From: R-RK-3 sp963834945
GTDB lineage: Bacteria; Pseudomonadota; Alphaproteobacteria; Rhizobiales; Rhodomicrobiaceae
Assembly (NCBI GenBank): GCA_963834945.1
Contig: CAWIDT010000001.1
Location: forward strand, 372,001 to 436,000
Reading direction: 5' to 3'
Length of the DNA: 64,000 nucleotides
A model generated the notes under the pieces. The model saw only the letters and a program-made list of their open reading frames with translations, was not told the DNA's origin and did no database searches. Positions 1 through 8,282 of the stretch are shown here, piece after piece (position 1 is the stretch's first letter; each line of letters begins with the position of its first letter). A program made the translations under genes and the position numbers.

Positions 1-782
1 TTGTTGTAATATGCCGCAGCAGGGCTCACCGCAGCCGACGCGAAGCCCGGCGGTTCCGGATAGGCATAAGAGTAAAACGCCGCATGCGGAAACCGTTCGT
101 CGCCCGGCCAGAAGCCGGCGCTGCTGACCTCATGCGAATAGGCCTCCTGCGTCACCGCGTCGCGAAGGTGGGGAATGCCGCCGGGATGCAGCGGCGCGCG
201 GCGGCCCGAGAACCGTGTCACCGCCAGGTCGAAACCGCCCCAGAAGAAATGCACCGGGCTGCACTTGCCGATGAAGCCCGACCGGAAAAGCTGGAACACC
301 CGGTCCGCTTGCAGCAGGATGTGCCAGAAGCGCTGCGCGTATTCCGCGTCATATGCCGCGTGTGTGTCGTCGCGCGCGAAGCGGATCGGCGTAACGATCT
401 CATTCGGCATCTCATCGATTTGCAGGTCGATGCCAAGTTCGGACAGGGACCGAATCACATCGGCGTAAAATGCGGCGACGGGACGCGGATAGAGCCCAAC
501 CTCCCTGACGCCCCCATCGGCGGTCGTAACCCAAAGCTCGTGCTTGAGAAAATCGAATTCGAGCTCGAATGTGCGCTGGCCAAATGGAATGGGCGACGTC
601 GTCAGTCCTCGCACTGTCGGATAGAGCGCCACACCCCACGAATGGTTCACCCACGGCGTCTGGACCAGACGGATTTTGCCGACGATCTGCGTCCATAAGC
701 GCAGGGTTTCGACGGTGTCTTTCCAAGCGGCATATGGTAAGTCTTGCCATTGTGATTGGCCATCATTCAGCCTTGGCGGCAT
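1..782 (-). CDS. DUF5996 family protein, C-terminus cut by window edge
   Basis: An open frame runs from an ATG at 782 on the minus strand to the window edge (about 260 codons, no stop). The start MPPRLNDGQSQW is preceded by a good ribosome binding site (GGGAGAG). The product contains LPYAAWKDTVETLRLWTQIVGK, continues with WVNHSWGVALYPTVRGLTTSPIP, and later has HFFWGGFDLAVTRFSGRRAP. This pattern matches the DUF5996 family as I know it. The biochemical function of that family is not known. The many tryptophans and the HFFWGGFDLA block look like the core. The gene is divergent from mucR and incomplete here, so its C-terminus cannot be judged. Confidence 0.75.
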   Translation of the reverse strand, partial: MPPRLNDGQSQWQDLPYAAWKDTVETLRLWTQIVGKIRLVQTPWVNHSWGVALYPTVRGLTTSPIPFGQRTFELEFDFLKHELWVTTADGGVREVGLYPRPVAAFYADVIRSLSELGIDLQIDEMPNEIVTPIRFARDDTHAAYDAEYAQRFWHILLQADRVFQLFRSGFIGKCSPVHFFWGGFDLAVTRFSGRRAPLHPGGIPHLRDAVTQEAYSHEVSSAGFWPGDERFPHAAFYSYAYPEPPGFASAAVSPAAAYYN

Positions 783-1253
783 GTGCAAGCTCTCCCGTTT
801 TTAGCCCCCGGCCCAATCATAAGCCAGACCGCCCCCCAACTATACTTATGATCCACGTTGCAATAGGGCGGCGCGTCAATTCGTATCGGGTTCCGGACCA
901 TGCCGCTTCGGCCTGAATTGTGGAGGGAGCCCGAAATTTCAAAACTATCCGGGGTTATTATCCCTCAATCAGCTTTTATCATTTACAAAGCGACAATTGT
1001 TCACCCTTATGTGCACTAACCTTAGACGAACGTCCACTTGCTGGATGAGGGCGAAACAGCGGAAATGCGGAAATGCACTTCTATTCCGTTCGTTGGGGGG
1101 CGGCCGGTAAACTTTATTACGGGTCGGATCAGCGAACGGAACATTCTTCACAAGGGACACAAGAGAGATCGCCCTGCATACTGTGGAAATAGCGCTGGGT
1201 GAATTTTACGCCAGCATTATTTTGCAACTCGCAATGATACACCGGAGCGCGAA
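783..1253. promoter_or_regulatory. Divergent intergenic region upstream of mucR
   Basis: These 471 bases hold no convincing gene. The region separates the divergent DUF5996 gene and mucR, so it should hold both promoters. It is visibly AT-richer between about 940 and 1020. A 9-bp inverted repeat, TTCCGTTCG (1084-1092) and CGAACGGAA (1133-1141), brackets about 40 bp and is the only clear structure. MucR/Ros proteins commonly repress their own genes and bind AT-rich DNA, so this is a plausible autoregulatory region. That role is inference. Confidence 0.4.
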
Positions 1254-1742
1254 ATGGATTCGATAGACAACACAGCACTTCTTGAATGCACGACTTCGAT
1301 CATCGCTGCCTATGTCAGCAATAACACGATTCAGAAGGAAAATTTGCCTGGGCTTATCGCGGATACGTTCAATTCGCTGGCGCAGGTCAACACCACCGGA
1401 GCCGCTCCCGCCGAGGAGCTGAAGCCCGCCGTGCCGATCAAGCGGTCGGTTCAGCCGGACCACATCGTGTGTCTGGAAGACGGCAAGAAGTTCAAGAGCC
1501 TCAAGCGTCACCTGATGAGCCAATACAACATGACCCCTCAGGAATATCGCGAGAAGTGGGGCTTGCCGGGCGATTACCCGATGGTCGCGCCGAGCTACGC
1601 GCAGGCGCGCTCCGAGCTCGCCAAGAAGATGGGGCTTGGGCAGCGCGCCGGTGCCTCGGCCGCCGAACCCGCAAAGGGCTCAAAAGCTCCCGCCGAAAAG
1701 AAGCGGGCCGCCAAGAAAGCGTCTGCTTCGGCAAGGACCTAA
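1254..1742 (+). CDS. mucR: Ros/MucR family zinc-finger transcriptional regulator
   Basis: This 162-residue protein has the Ros/MucR architecture. An N-terminal helical region (about residues 5-45) is followed by the finger block IVCLEDGKKFKSLKRHL at about 70-87, then YNMTPQEYREKWGLPGDYPMVAP. The C-terminal tail is Lys/Ala-rich. In Ros the zinc ligands are Cys2His2; here the second Cys position is Asp (CLED), a variant seen in many MucR homologues. The family represses exopolysaccharide, motility and cell-cycle genes in alphaproteobacteria, often as a nucleoid-like oligomer on AT-rich DNA. The start ATG has GGAGCG upstream. A hairpin follows the stop, so the gene is probably monocistronic. Targets cannot be read from this window. 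Confidence 0.92.
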   Translation: MDSIDNTALLECTTSIIAAYVSNNTIQKENLPGLIADTFNSLAQVNTTGAAPAEELKPAVPIKRSVQPDHIVCLEDGKKFKSLKRHLMSQYNMTPQEYREKWGLPGDYPMVAPSYAQARSELAKKMGLGQRAGASAAEPAKGSKAPAEKKRAAKKASASART

Positions 1743-1766
1743 GCCCGTCCCTGCATGCATCGCAAA

Positions 1767-1796
1767 GGTAAGAAGCTCACCCGCGGGCTTCTTACC
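1767..1796 (+). terminator. Hairpin after mucR
   Basis: A perfect 10-bp stem, GGTAAGAAGC (1767-1776) and GCTTCTTACC (1787-1796), encloses a 10-base loop. It starts 25 bp after the mucR stop. No U-tract follows, so it is either an imperfect intrinsic terminator or a 3' stabilising hairpin. Confidence 0.55.
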
Positions 1797-1832
1797 GAAG
1801 CCATCCGGTGAGCCCGCGATGAAGCCCGATCC

Positions 1833-4322
1833 GTGGTTGTGATGCAAACGCTCACAGGCGCCCGCCTGCTGGACCAGAAGAATGGCGCCGTCGAGATCGC
1901 CCTCGATCATGGCTTCCGCCTGACGGTCTTTCTGCTCGATGCCCGCCTCGCCCGTATCCTGGTGACGAGGCCGTCGGGGCTGCGCATGCGGCGGAGCTGG
2001 TCGCCCTCACCCGAGCTTGCGTTGACAGACCCCATCGATGGACGCGACCGCCTCGATCTGACAGGATTTCCGGGCACGCCGGTGATCGTAACGGAGGCCG
2101 ACGCGGCCATCCGCATCGAATCCGCTCACATCCGCATCGAGATAGGCCGCGACCCGCTCGCCATCAGCTGGGGGTTCCGGGACAACGCCCACGAGCCTTT
2201 CCGCACGGTGCTCGAAGATCGCCCGACCCAGCCCTACCGCTTTTCGCGAGAACCCCCTAGAGCCACTTCCGCTCCGATTAAATCGGAGCGCGGCTCTAAT
2301 TCTTTGTTTTCTCGCATTTTCTCGACGCAAACCGGCGTCCACTTTGCTGGAAAATGCTCTAGCCTGATCCATGCGCTGAAGCGCGATCCCGCCGAGCGCT
2401 ATTACGGCTTCGGCGAGAAAAGCGGCAGCGCCGACAAGCATGGCCGCCGGCTGCGCATGGGAACCACCGATGCGCTCGGCTATGACGCCGAAACCTCCGA
2501 CCCGCTCTATAAACACATCCCCTTCTATATAACCGCCCGTCCCGATCGCGGCGGCGCGGCGGTGGGGCTGTTCTACGACAATCTGGCGCGCGGCGCCTTC
2601 GACCTGGGGCAGGAGATCGACGCCTATCACGGCCCCTACCGCACATTCGAAGCCGAGGACGGCGATCTCGACCTCTATGTGATCTTCGGCCCGGCGATCC
2701 GCGACGTGGTCGCCCGCTTCGCCGTGCTGACCGGACGCACCGCCTTCATGCCGCGCTGGAGTCTGGGCTACTCCGGCTCGACCATGCAATATACCGATGC
2801 GCCCGATGCGACCGGCAGGCTCGGCGGCTTCCTGGATCTGGTGGCAAAGCACGGCATCCCGTGCCGCTCCTTCCACATGTCGTCGGGCTACACGCTGATC
2901 GGCGGCAGGCGCTATGTCTTCACCTGGGACGCCAGGCGTTTTCCCGATCCGAAGGCGCTGGCGGCGCGCTTCGCCGAGGCCGGCATCCGCCTGATCGCCA
3001 ACATCAAGCCAGCCATGCTGCTCGACCATCCCCGCTTCGCCGAGGTGGAGGCTTTTCAGGGGTTTGTCCGCGACAGCGAAGACCCCGCACGCCCCCACAT
3101 CGCGCAATTCTGGGGCGGCGAGGCGGCCTATCTGGATTTCACCAATCCGCGCACCTCCGAATGGTGGTCGCGCCAGGTGACAACGCAGCTTCTGGACAAC
3201 GGCATCGCCGCCACCTGGAACGACAACAACGAATTCGAGATCGGAGACGATGAGGCCAGCGCCGATCTTGCCGGGCAGGGCGCGCCGATGGCCTGCCTGC
3301 GCCCCGTGCAATCCGGGCTGATGCTGCGCGCCTCCCGACTGGCGCAGTTCGCTCATGCGCCCGGCAAGCGCCCCTTCCTCGTCTCGCGCTCCGGCGGTCC
3401 TGGCATGCAGCGCTACGCGCAGACCTGGACCGGCGATAACCGCACGTCCTGGAAGACGCTCCGCTACAATCTGCGCATGGGGCACGGGATGAGCCTCTCC
3501 GGACTGTTCAATTTCGGCCATGATGTCGGCGGTTTCGCCGGGCCGAAGCCCGATCCGGAACTGTTCATGCGCTGGATCGAGCAAGGCATCTACTGGCCGC
3601 GCTTCACCATCCATTCCTGGAACGATGATGGCAGCGCCAGTGAGCCATGGATGTATCCGCAACTGCTGCCCATGGTCCGCGCCGCCTTCGCGTGGCGCGA
3701 AAGGCTGGTGCCGCTGCTGTACACGCTGCTCTGGCGGGCGCACGCGCATCACGAACCGATCCTGCGGCCGCTGTTCTATGACTTCCCTGGCGCGCCGGAG
3801 GCCTACGCCGAAGAGGACAGCTTCATGCTCGGGCCGGACCTGCTGGTCGCCCCGGTGCTCGATCCGGGAGCTGCGCAGCGCCGGGTCTGGCTGCCGGACT
3901 CTCCGGGCGGTTGGTTCGACATCCGCTCAGGCGCGCGGCATGAGGGCGGGCGGCATTTCGATGCGGAGGCGCCGCTGGGCGCGGCTCCGGCCTTCATGCG
4001 CGCCGGCGCGATCCTGCCGCTCGGCCCGGCCCCGTCATCGGACGCGGGACCGCTGACGCTGCGGCTTTATCCGCACGGCGCGGCCCGCGCCTCCACCACC
4101 ATCTATGACGATGATGACGAGAGCCATGCCGACCGGGACGCGCCGCCCTGCCTGATCGGCATCGATGCATCTTGGCCGGGCGATGCGCCCCAGCTCCATA
4201 TTCGCCGCAAGGGTTTTCACGCGCCCCGCTGGTCCGAAATCCGCCTCGAAGACCCTGCGGGACAGCCGATCGGCGCTAGCGTAAACGGAGCGCCGCCCGG
4301 CTCCATTCTGCCGATGCCGTGA
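1833..4322 (+). CDS. Glycoside hydrolase family 31 (alpha-glucosidase/alpha-xylosidase type)
   Basis: This is an 829-residue (GTG at 1833) or 826-residue (ATG at 1842) protein with an N-terminal beta-sandwich, a GH31 (beta/alpha)8 barrel and C-terminal sandwich domains. GH31 blocks visible are RYYGFGEKSG, WNDNNEFEIGDDE (the nucleophile Asp is expected in WNDNNE, about residue 460) and TWTGDNRTSWKTLR (the acid/base Asp is expected in TGDN, about 532). FNFGHDVGGF and the tail FMLGPDLLVAPVL are also present. It should hydrolyse alpha-linked glucosides or xylosides; the substrate is not determinable. There is no signal peptide, so it is probably cytoplasmic. A 106-bp palindromic repeat at 2257-2362 is translated in frame as about residues 142-176, between the N-terminal domain and RYYGFGEKSG. 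The reading frame stays open through it. Confidence 0.9.
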   Translation: MVVMQTLTGARLLDQKNGAVEIALDHGFRLTVFLLDARLARILVTRPSGLRMRRSWSPSPELALTDPIDGRDRLDLTGFPGTPVIVTEADAAIRIESAHIRIEIGRDPLAISWGFRDNAHEPFRTVLEDRPTQPYRFSREPPRATSAPIKSERGSNSLFSRIFSTQTGVHFAGKCSSLIHALKRDPAERYYGFGEKSGSADKHGRRLRMGTTDALGYDAETSDPLYKHIPFYITARPDRGGAAVGLFYDNLARGAFDLGQEIDAYHGPYRTFEAEDGDLDLYVIFGPAIRDVVARFAVLTGRTAFMPRWSLGYSGSTMQYTDAPDATGRLGGFLDLVAKHGIPCRSFHMSSGYTLIGGRRYVFTWDARRFPDPKALAARFAEAGIRLIANIKPAMLLDHPRFAEVEAFQGFVRDSEDPARPHIAQFWGGEAAYLDFTNPRTSEWWSRQVTTQLLDNGIAATWNDNNEFEIGDDEASADLAGQGAPMACLRPVQSGLMLRASRLAQFAHAPGKRPFLVSRSGGPGMQRYAQTWTGDNRTSWKTLRYNLRMGHGMSLSGLFNFGHDVGGFAGPKPDPELFMRWIEQGIYWPRFTIHSWNDDGSASEPWMYPQLLPMVRAAFAWRERLVPLLYTLLWRAHAHHEPILRPLFYDFPGAPEAYAEEDSFMLGPDLLVAPVLDPGAAQRRVWLPDSPGGWFDIRSGARHEGGRHFDAEAPLGAAPAFMRAGAILPLGPAPSSDAGPLTLRLYPHGAARASTTIYDDDDESHADRDAPPCLIGIDASWPGDAPQLHIRRKGFHAPRWSEIRLEDPAGQPIGASVNGAPPGSILPMP
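2257..2362 (+). repeat. MITE-like palindromic element, copy A (inside GH31 gene)
   Basis: This 106-bp element begins and ends with CTAG. Its terminal inverted repeats are CTAGAGCCaCTTCC and GGAAAATGCTCTAG. It also holds an internal 19-bp palindrome, GCTCCGATTAAATCGGAGC. It is near-identical (about five differences) to copies at 19940-20045 and 28282-28387. If the TA or CTAG is the duplicated target, the net insertion is 102 bp, exactly 34 codons, which explains why the GH31 frame survives. The termini share TAGAGC with both IS630 elements in this window. Confidence 0.9.
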
Positions 4323-4397
4323 AATTGCCTACCCAAGCCGCGCCCGGACCGGCTATGGCTTTCGGTGATGCGGATGCAGCTATGATGAAAACCCCCG

Positions 4398-5288
4398 ATG
4401 CCCGAACTCCCTGAAGTCGAAACCGTACGGCGGGGCCTTGCGCCCGTGCTGGAAGGCGCGCGTTTCGCCAAGGTGGAGCAGCGCCGGCCCGATCTGCGCT
4501 TTCCCTTCCCAAACGATTTCGCCAAGCGCCTGAAGGGCCGGCGGGTGGAACGTCTGGAGCGGCGCGCGAAATATCTGCTCGCCCGCCTCGATGACGGCGA
4601 AGTGCTGGCCATGCATCTGGGCATGAGCGGGCGCTTCGTCATCGATGACGGCAAGGGCAAGCGGCACCGCAAAATTCTGGGCGAGTTCGTCCAGGAAACC
4701 GGCGAGGACGGCAAGCACGACCATCTGATCCTCACCATGAGCAATGGCGCCGTGATCCGTTACAACGACGCGCGCCGCTTCGGCTATATGACGCTGATCG
4801 AGGACGGTAAGCTGGACGAGCATCCGCTGTTCCATGGCCTGGGCATCGAACCGCTCAGCGACGCGCTGACACCGGAATTCCTCGCCTCCAGAGGCAAGGG
4901 ACGCAAGCAGCCGCTGAAAGCCCTCCTGCTCGATCAGCGCGTGCTGGCGGGCATCGGCAATATCTATGCCTGCGAGGCGCTGCACCGGGCAAGATTGCGG
5001 CCCGACAAGCCCGCCTCCGCCCTGGCGCTGCAAAGCGGCGCGCCTTCGGCGGCGGCCAGACGCCTTGCGCCCGCCATCCGCGAAGTGCTCGACGATGCGC
5101 TGGAAGCGGGCGGCTCCTCCTTGCGCGACTACCGCAAGGCCGACGGGTCGCTCGGCTATTTTCAGCATCGCTTCTGCGTCTATGGCCGGGAAGGCCAGCC
5201 TTGCCCGCGCAAGGGCTGCAACGGTACGATTGCGCGCATGGTGCAAAGCGGCCGCTCGACATTCTATTGTCCGGTCTGCCAGAAATGA
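4398..5288 (+). CDS. mutM: Formamidopyrimidine-DNA glycosylase (Fpg/MutM)
   Basis: This 296-residue bifunctional base-excision repair enzyme removes 8-oxoguanine and FaPy lesions and nicks the abasic site. The N-terminus MPELPEVETVRRGL contains the catalytic proline exposed after Met removal and the following Glu. LAMHLGMSGRF lies near residue 75, and the helix-two-turn-helix region QRVLAGIGNIYACEALHRA is near 178-196. The C-terminal Cys4 zinc finger (FCVYGREGQPCPRKGC ... TFYCPVCQ) is complete. The length is usual for the family. The enoyl-CoA hydratase gene starts 17 bp after the stop, so the two may be co-transcribed, as in many alphaproteobacteria. Confidence 0.97.
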   Translation: MPELPEVETVRRGLAPVLEGARFAKVEQRRPDLRFPFPNDFAKRLKGRRVERLERRAKYLLARLDDGEVLAMHLGMSGRFVIDDGKGKRHRKILGEFVQETGEDGKHDHLILTMSNGAVIRYNDARRFGYMTLIEDGKLDEHPLFHGLGIEPLSDALTPEFLASRGKGRKQPLKALLLDQRVLAGIGNIYACEALHRARLRPDKPASALALQSGAPSAAARRLAPAIREVLDDALEAGGSSLRDYRKADGSLGYFQHRFCVYGREGQPCPRKGCNGTIARMVQSGRSTFYCPVCQK

Positions 5289-5305
5289 GTAAAGGAGGCG
5301 GGCCC

Positions 5306-6079
5306 ATGGCCTTTCAAACCATCCTCTTCGAGCGGCGGCAGCGCGTCGGCCTGATCACCCTCAATCGCCCTGAGGCGCTGAACGCGCTCAACGCCGCGCT
5401 GATCACCGAGCTAAACATTGCCCTCGACGCTTTCGAAGCCGACGCAGGCGTCGGCTGCATTGTGCTTACCGGCTCCGAGCGCGCCTTCGCCGCCGGTGCC
5501 GACATCAAGGAGATGAGCGGGCGCAGCTTCACCGAAGTGATGGAGAACGATTTCCTGGCGCCGTGGGAGCGGATCAGCCGCTGCCGCAAGCCTGTCATCG
5601 CTGCCGTCGCGGGCTTCGCGCTGGGCGGCGGCTGCGAGATCGCTATGATGTGCGACATCATCATAGCCGCCGAAAGCGCCAAATTCGGCCAGCCCGAAAT
5701 CAAGATCGGCGTCATCCCCGGTTCGGGCGGCACGCAGCGCCTGGCGCGATTCATCGGCAAGGCAAAGGCGATGGACATGTGCCTCACCGGCCGCATGATG
5801 GACGCCGCCGAGGCCGAGCGCTCGGGGCTGGTGAGCCGCGTCGTGCCCGATGCCGACCTCCTCGCCGAAGCCATGCGCGCCGCCGGACAGATCGCGGCGC
5901 TCTCGCTCCCCTCCGTGATGACCGCGAAGGAAGCGGTGAACCGCGCCTTCGAGACGACGCTGGCCGAAGGCGTGCGTTTCGAGCGGCGGGTCTTCCAGTC
6001 GCTGTTCGCCACCGAGGACCAAAAGGAGGGCATGGAGGCCTTCATCGCCAAGCGCCCGCCCGATTTCAAGCAACGTTAG
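5306..6079 (+). CDS. Enoyl-CoA hydratase/isomerase family protein (crotonase fold)
   Basis: This 257-residue crotonase-superfamily protein probably hydrates trans-2-enoyl-CoA in fatty-acid or related acyl-CoA degradation. The start MAFQTILFERRQRVGLITLNRP has an excellent AAAGGAGG site 8 bp upstream. A longer open frame reaches back to 5201 but only overlaps mutM. Visible motifs are FAAGADIKEM (oxyanion hole and CoA binding), GGGCEIAMMCD with the first catalytic Glu, and GQPEIKIGVIPGSGGTQRL with the second. It follows mutM closely and is probably co-transcribed. Close paralogues are annotated as short-chain enoyl-CoA hydratases, but exact chain-length preference cannot be read. Confidence 0.93.
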   Translation: MAFQTILFERRQRVGLITLNRPEALNALNAALITELNIALDAFEADAGVGCIVLTGSERAFAAGADIKEMSGRSFTEVMENDFLAPWERISRCRKPVIAAVAGFALGGGCEIAMMCDIIIAAESAKFGQPEIKIGVIPGSGGTQRLARFIGKAKAMDMCLTGRMMDAAEAERSGLVSRVVPDADLLAEAMRAAGQIAALSLPSVMTAKEAVNRAFETTLAEGVRFERRVFQSLFATEDQKEGMEAFIAKRPPDFKQR

Positions 6080-6136
6080 CCGGTACATGAGCGTTTCACG
6101 TCAACGGATGCCAAATCCGTTCAGCAGGAGAATTCG

Positions 6137-7024
6137 ATGAGCAATAAACCCGCGCTCCCGTCCGATATCGTCGGAACGGCCAAGCTCGCACCGCTTTCAC
6201 GCCGTGATTTCATGTCCGCCGCCGCTGCTGCCGCCGCGGGCTATACGCTGGCCACCGGGCCGGTGCGTGCCGATGTGATCAAGACCGATACGAGCGGCCT
6301 TACGGCTGGCGATGCCAAGGTAAAGGTCACTGGCGGTGAGATGCCGGTCTACTTCGCCAAGCCCGAGGGCAAGGCCGACGCACCGGTCATCCTGGTCGCG
6401 ATGGAGATTTTCGGCCTGCATGAATATATCAGGGACGTCGCGCGCCGTCTGGCGAAGCTGGGCGCTTTTGCCGTGGCGCCGGACTATTATTTCCGCTCGG
6501 GCGCCGATCTCACCAAGATGACCGACGTCAAGGCGGTCATGCCCATCGTCAATTCCAAGCCGGACGCGGAGCTGCTCGCCGATCTGGACGCGACCGTCGC
6601 CTGGGCCAGGTCGCAAGGGGGCGATACGGACCGCCTCGGCATCGTCGGCTTTTGCCGCGGCGGGCGGACGGCGTGGGAATATGCCGCGCATAGCGATCAG
6701 CTGAAGGCCGCCGTCGCGTTTTATGGTTCGCTCGTCGATCCGAAGAATCCCGTCTTGCTAAAAAGCCCGCTGCAACTCGCGCCTGAGATGAAAGCGCCGG
6801 CGCTTGGCCTTTACGGGGCCGACGATGAGAGCATTACCGCCGACCAGATCGCAGCCATGAAGGCCGCTCTCGCAGCGGCGGGCAAGACCGCCGAATTCAA
6901 AATCTATCCCGGCGCCGGACATGCCTTCCACGCGGATTATCGCTCCAGCTACAGGCCGGACGCGGCAAAGGCGGGCTGGAGCGAAATGCAGGCCTGGTTC
7001 AAAAAATACAAGGTCCTCGACTGA
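6137..7024 (+). CDS. Dienelactone hydrolase family protein with Tat signal
   Basis: This 295-residue alpha/beta hydrolase is preceded by an AGGAG site. Residues about 20-45 carry a twin-arginine export signal (LSRRDFMSAAAAAAAGYTLA), so it is expected to fold in the cytoplasm and be exported to the periplasm. The dienelactone hydrolase triad is visible: Cys in GFCRGGR, Asp in YGADDES and His in GAGHAFHADYRSSY. The family hydrolyses dienelactones in chloroaromatic breakdown, but exported members are poorly characterised, so the natural substrate is unknown. It is followed 24 bp later by a VOC gene on the same strand. Confidence 0.9.
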   Translation: MSNKPALPSDIVGTAKLAPLSRRDFMSAAAAAAAGYTLATGPVRADVIKTDTSGLTAGDAKVKVTGGEMPVYFAKPEGKADAPVILVAMEIFGLHEYIRDVARRLAKLGAFAVAPDYYFRSGADLTKMTDVKAVMPIVNSKPDAELLADLDATVAWARSQGGDTDRLGIVGFCRGGRTAWEYAAHSDQLKAAVAFYGSLVDPKNPVLLKSPLQLAPEMKAPALGLYGADDESITADQIAAMKAALAAAGKTAEFKIYPGAGHAFHADYRSSYRPDAAKAGWSEMQAWFKKYKVLD

Positions 7025-7047
7025 ACGCCGTTCAGCCTCACCCTTCA

Positions 7048-7476
7048 ATGGACCGAGCCGCCATGCGCCCACAGCCCCTTATCGCCGTGACCGATGTCGA
7101 AGCCAGCAGCCGGTGGTATCAGCGCCTGCTTGGCTGCGAAAGTGCGCATGGCGGCCCGGAATACGAACGGCTGGTTTCGGGCGGCACGCTGATCCTGCAA
7201 TTGCACGCGTTCAAAGTAGAGCACCATCACGGACCCATCGGCGATCCCAAGGACAAGCCGTACGGCAATGGCGTTCTCCTCTGGTTCGAGATCGACGATT
7301 TCGACGCCGCACTCGCCAGGGCCGAGGCGATGGACGCCGAGATCGTCATGCCCCGCCTTCGCAATCCGCCGGAAGGCGATGGCGGCCCCAACCATTGGGA
7401 ATGCTGGCTGCGCGACCCGGACGGCTATGCGGTGGTGCTGGCGAGCCCCGACGGTTCGGCAGTGGAGCCTGCATGA
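7048..7476 (+). CDS. Glyoxalase/bleomycin-resistance (VOC) family protein
   Basis: This 142-residue vicinal-oxygen-chelate protein has two beta-alpha-beta-beta-beta modules. Module one is PLIAVTDVEASSRWYQRLLGCE, and module two is VLLWFEIDDFDAALARAEAM ending in WLRDPDGYAVVLASPDG. Such proteins are metal-dependent isomerases, dioxygenases or antibiotic-binding proteins, and substrate cannot be predicted. A second possible start, MRPQPL at 7063, would shorten it by five residues. Its stop overlaps the start of the next gene (ATGA), which implies translational coupling. Confidence 0.85.
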   Translation: MDRAAMRPQPLIAVTDVEASSRWYQRLLGCESAHGGPEYERLVSGGTLILQLHAFKVEHHHGPIGDPKDKPYGNGVLLWFEIDDFDAALARAEAMDAEIVMPRLRNPPEGDGGPNHWECWLRDPDGYAVVLASPDGSAVEPA

Positions 7477-8282
7477 ACGAGCAGCAAAAGCAAACCATGG
7501 CGCTGGCTTACGAGCTGGCGCGGACCCGGCTCGCCGCCGGCCGCGATCCGCGCGAGCTTTGTCTGTGCGCTACGCAATGTTTCAGCCAGGGGCCGGAGGA
7601 TGGCTGTATCGCCGAAATCTTCCGGCGCATCGGCGTCGGCGACCGCTTCTTTGTAGAGATCGGCGCCGGCGACGGGCGCGAAAACACCACGCGGCTGCTG
7701 CTGACGCTGGGCTGGTCGGGCATCTGGGTCGAGGGCAGCGCCAGGAATTGCGCCGCCATCCGCCGCGATTTCGCCGCGCCGATCGCGCAAGGGCGGCTGC
7801 GGCTGATCGAGGCGATGGTGACGGCGGAGACGATCGAGGGCCTGCTGCGCGGCGCCGGGGCGCCGGAGCGCTTCGACCAGCTCAGCATCGACCTCGACAT
7901 GAATACCTATTACATCTGGGAGGCGTTGAAGCCATTTCGCGCGCGCGCCGCCTGCATCGAATATAATGCCTCGATCCCGCCGAGCTGGGAGTTCGTCGTG
8001 CCGTATGATCGCCACGCGGTGTGGGACGGCTCGAACTGGTATGGCGCGGGACTGAAATCGCTGCAATTGCTGGGCGAGGCGCAAGGATACCGGCTGGTCG
8101 GCTGCGATTTTTATGGAGTGAACGCGTTCTTCGTTGCGTCAGGCGAGCCGCTCGCCGAATTCGCCGAGCCGTTCACCGCCGAAAAGCATTACCAGCCACC
8201 GAACTATTTCGCGCCCTTCCGCCACGGCCATTGGCCCGCCTCGCCCGAGCTGACCGATCCGGGCGGCGATCAGACGCGATAA
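7473..8282 (+). CDS. FkbM-like/class I SAM-dependent methyltransferase-type protein
   Basis: The 269-residue product starts at the ATG that overlaps the VOC stop. It has a glycine-rich SAM-binding motif, FFVEIGAGDGRENTTRLLL (about 55-73), then IWVEGSARN at the position of the acidic motif II, and LSIDLDMNTYYIWEAL. This resembles FkbM-type O-methyltransferase folds, but I do not recognise a characterised orthologue. Its 3' end overlaps the convergent epimerase gene by 13 bp. A sugar or glycan substrate is possible given the neighbouring UDP-glucuronate epimerase, but that is inference only. Confidence 0.65.
   Translation: MNEQQKQTMALAYELARTRLAAGRDPRELCLCATQCFSQGPEDGCIAEIFRRIGVGDRFFVEIGAGDGRENTTRLLLTLGWSGIWVEGSARNCAAIRRDFAAPIAQGRLRLIEAMVTAETIEGLLRGAGAPERFDQLSIDLDMNTYYIWEALKPFRARAACIEYNASIPPSWEFVVPYDRHAVWDGSNWYGAGLKSLQLLGEAQGYRLVGCDFYGVNAFFVASGEPLAEFAEPFTAEKHYQPPNYFAPFRHGHWPASPELTDPGGDQTR

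Noticed and set aside
84..750. Plus-strand frame of 204 codons (84-698) and minus-strand frame 412-750
   Set aside because: They are alternate readings of the DUF5996 gene, whose own frame runs 782 to 1 on the minus strand with recognisable conserved text.
2007..3752. 581-codon antisense frame in the GH31 gene
   Set aside because: High GC keeps antisense frames open; the protein text is low-information Arg/Gly/Ala and the GH31 motifs are on the plus strand.
6921..7470. Extended plus-strand frame upstream of the methyltransferase-like gene
   Set aside because: It overlaps dienelactone hydrolase and VOC genes; the true start is the ATG at 7473 overlapping the VOC stop.
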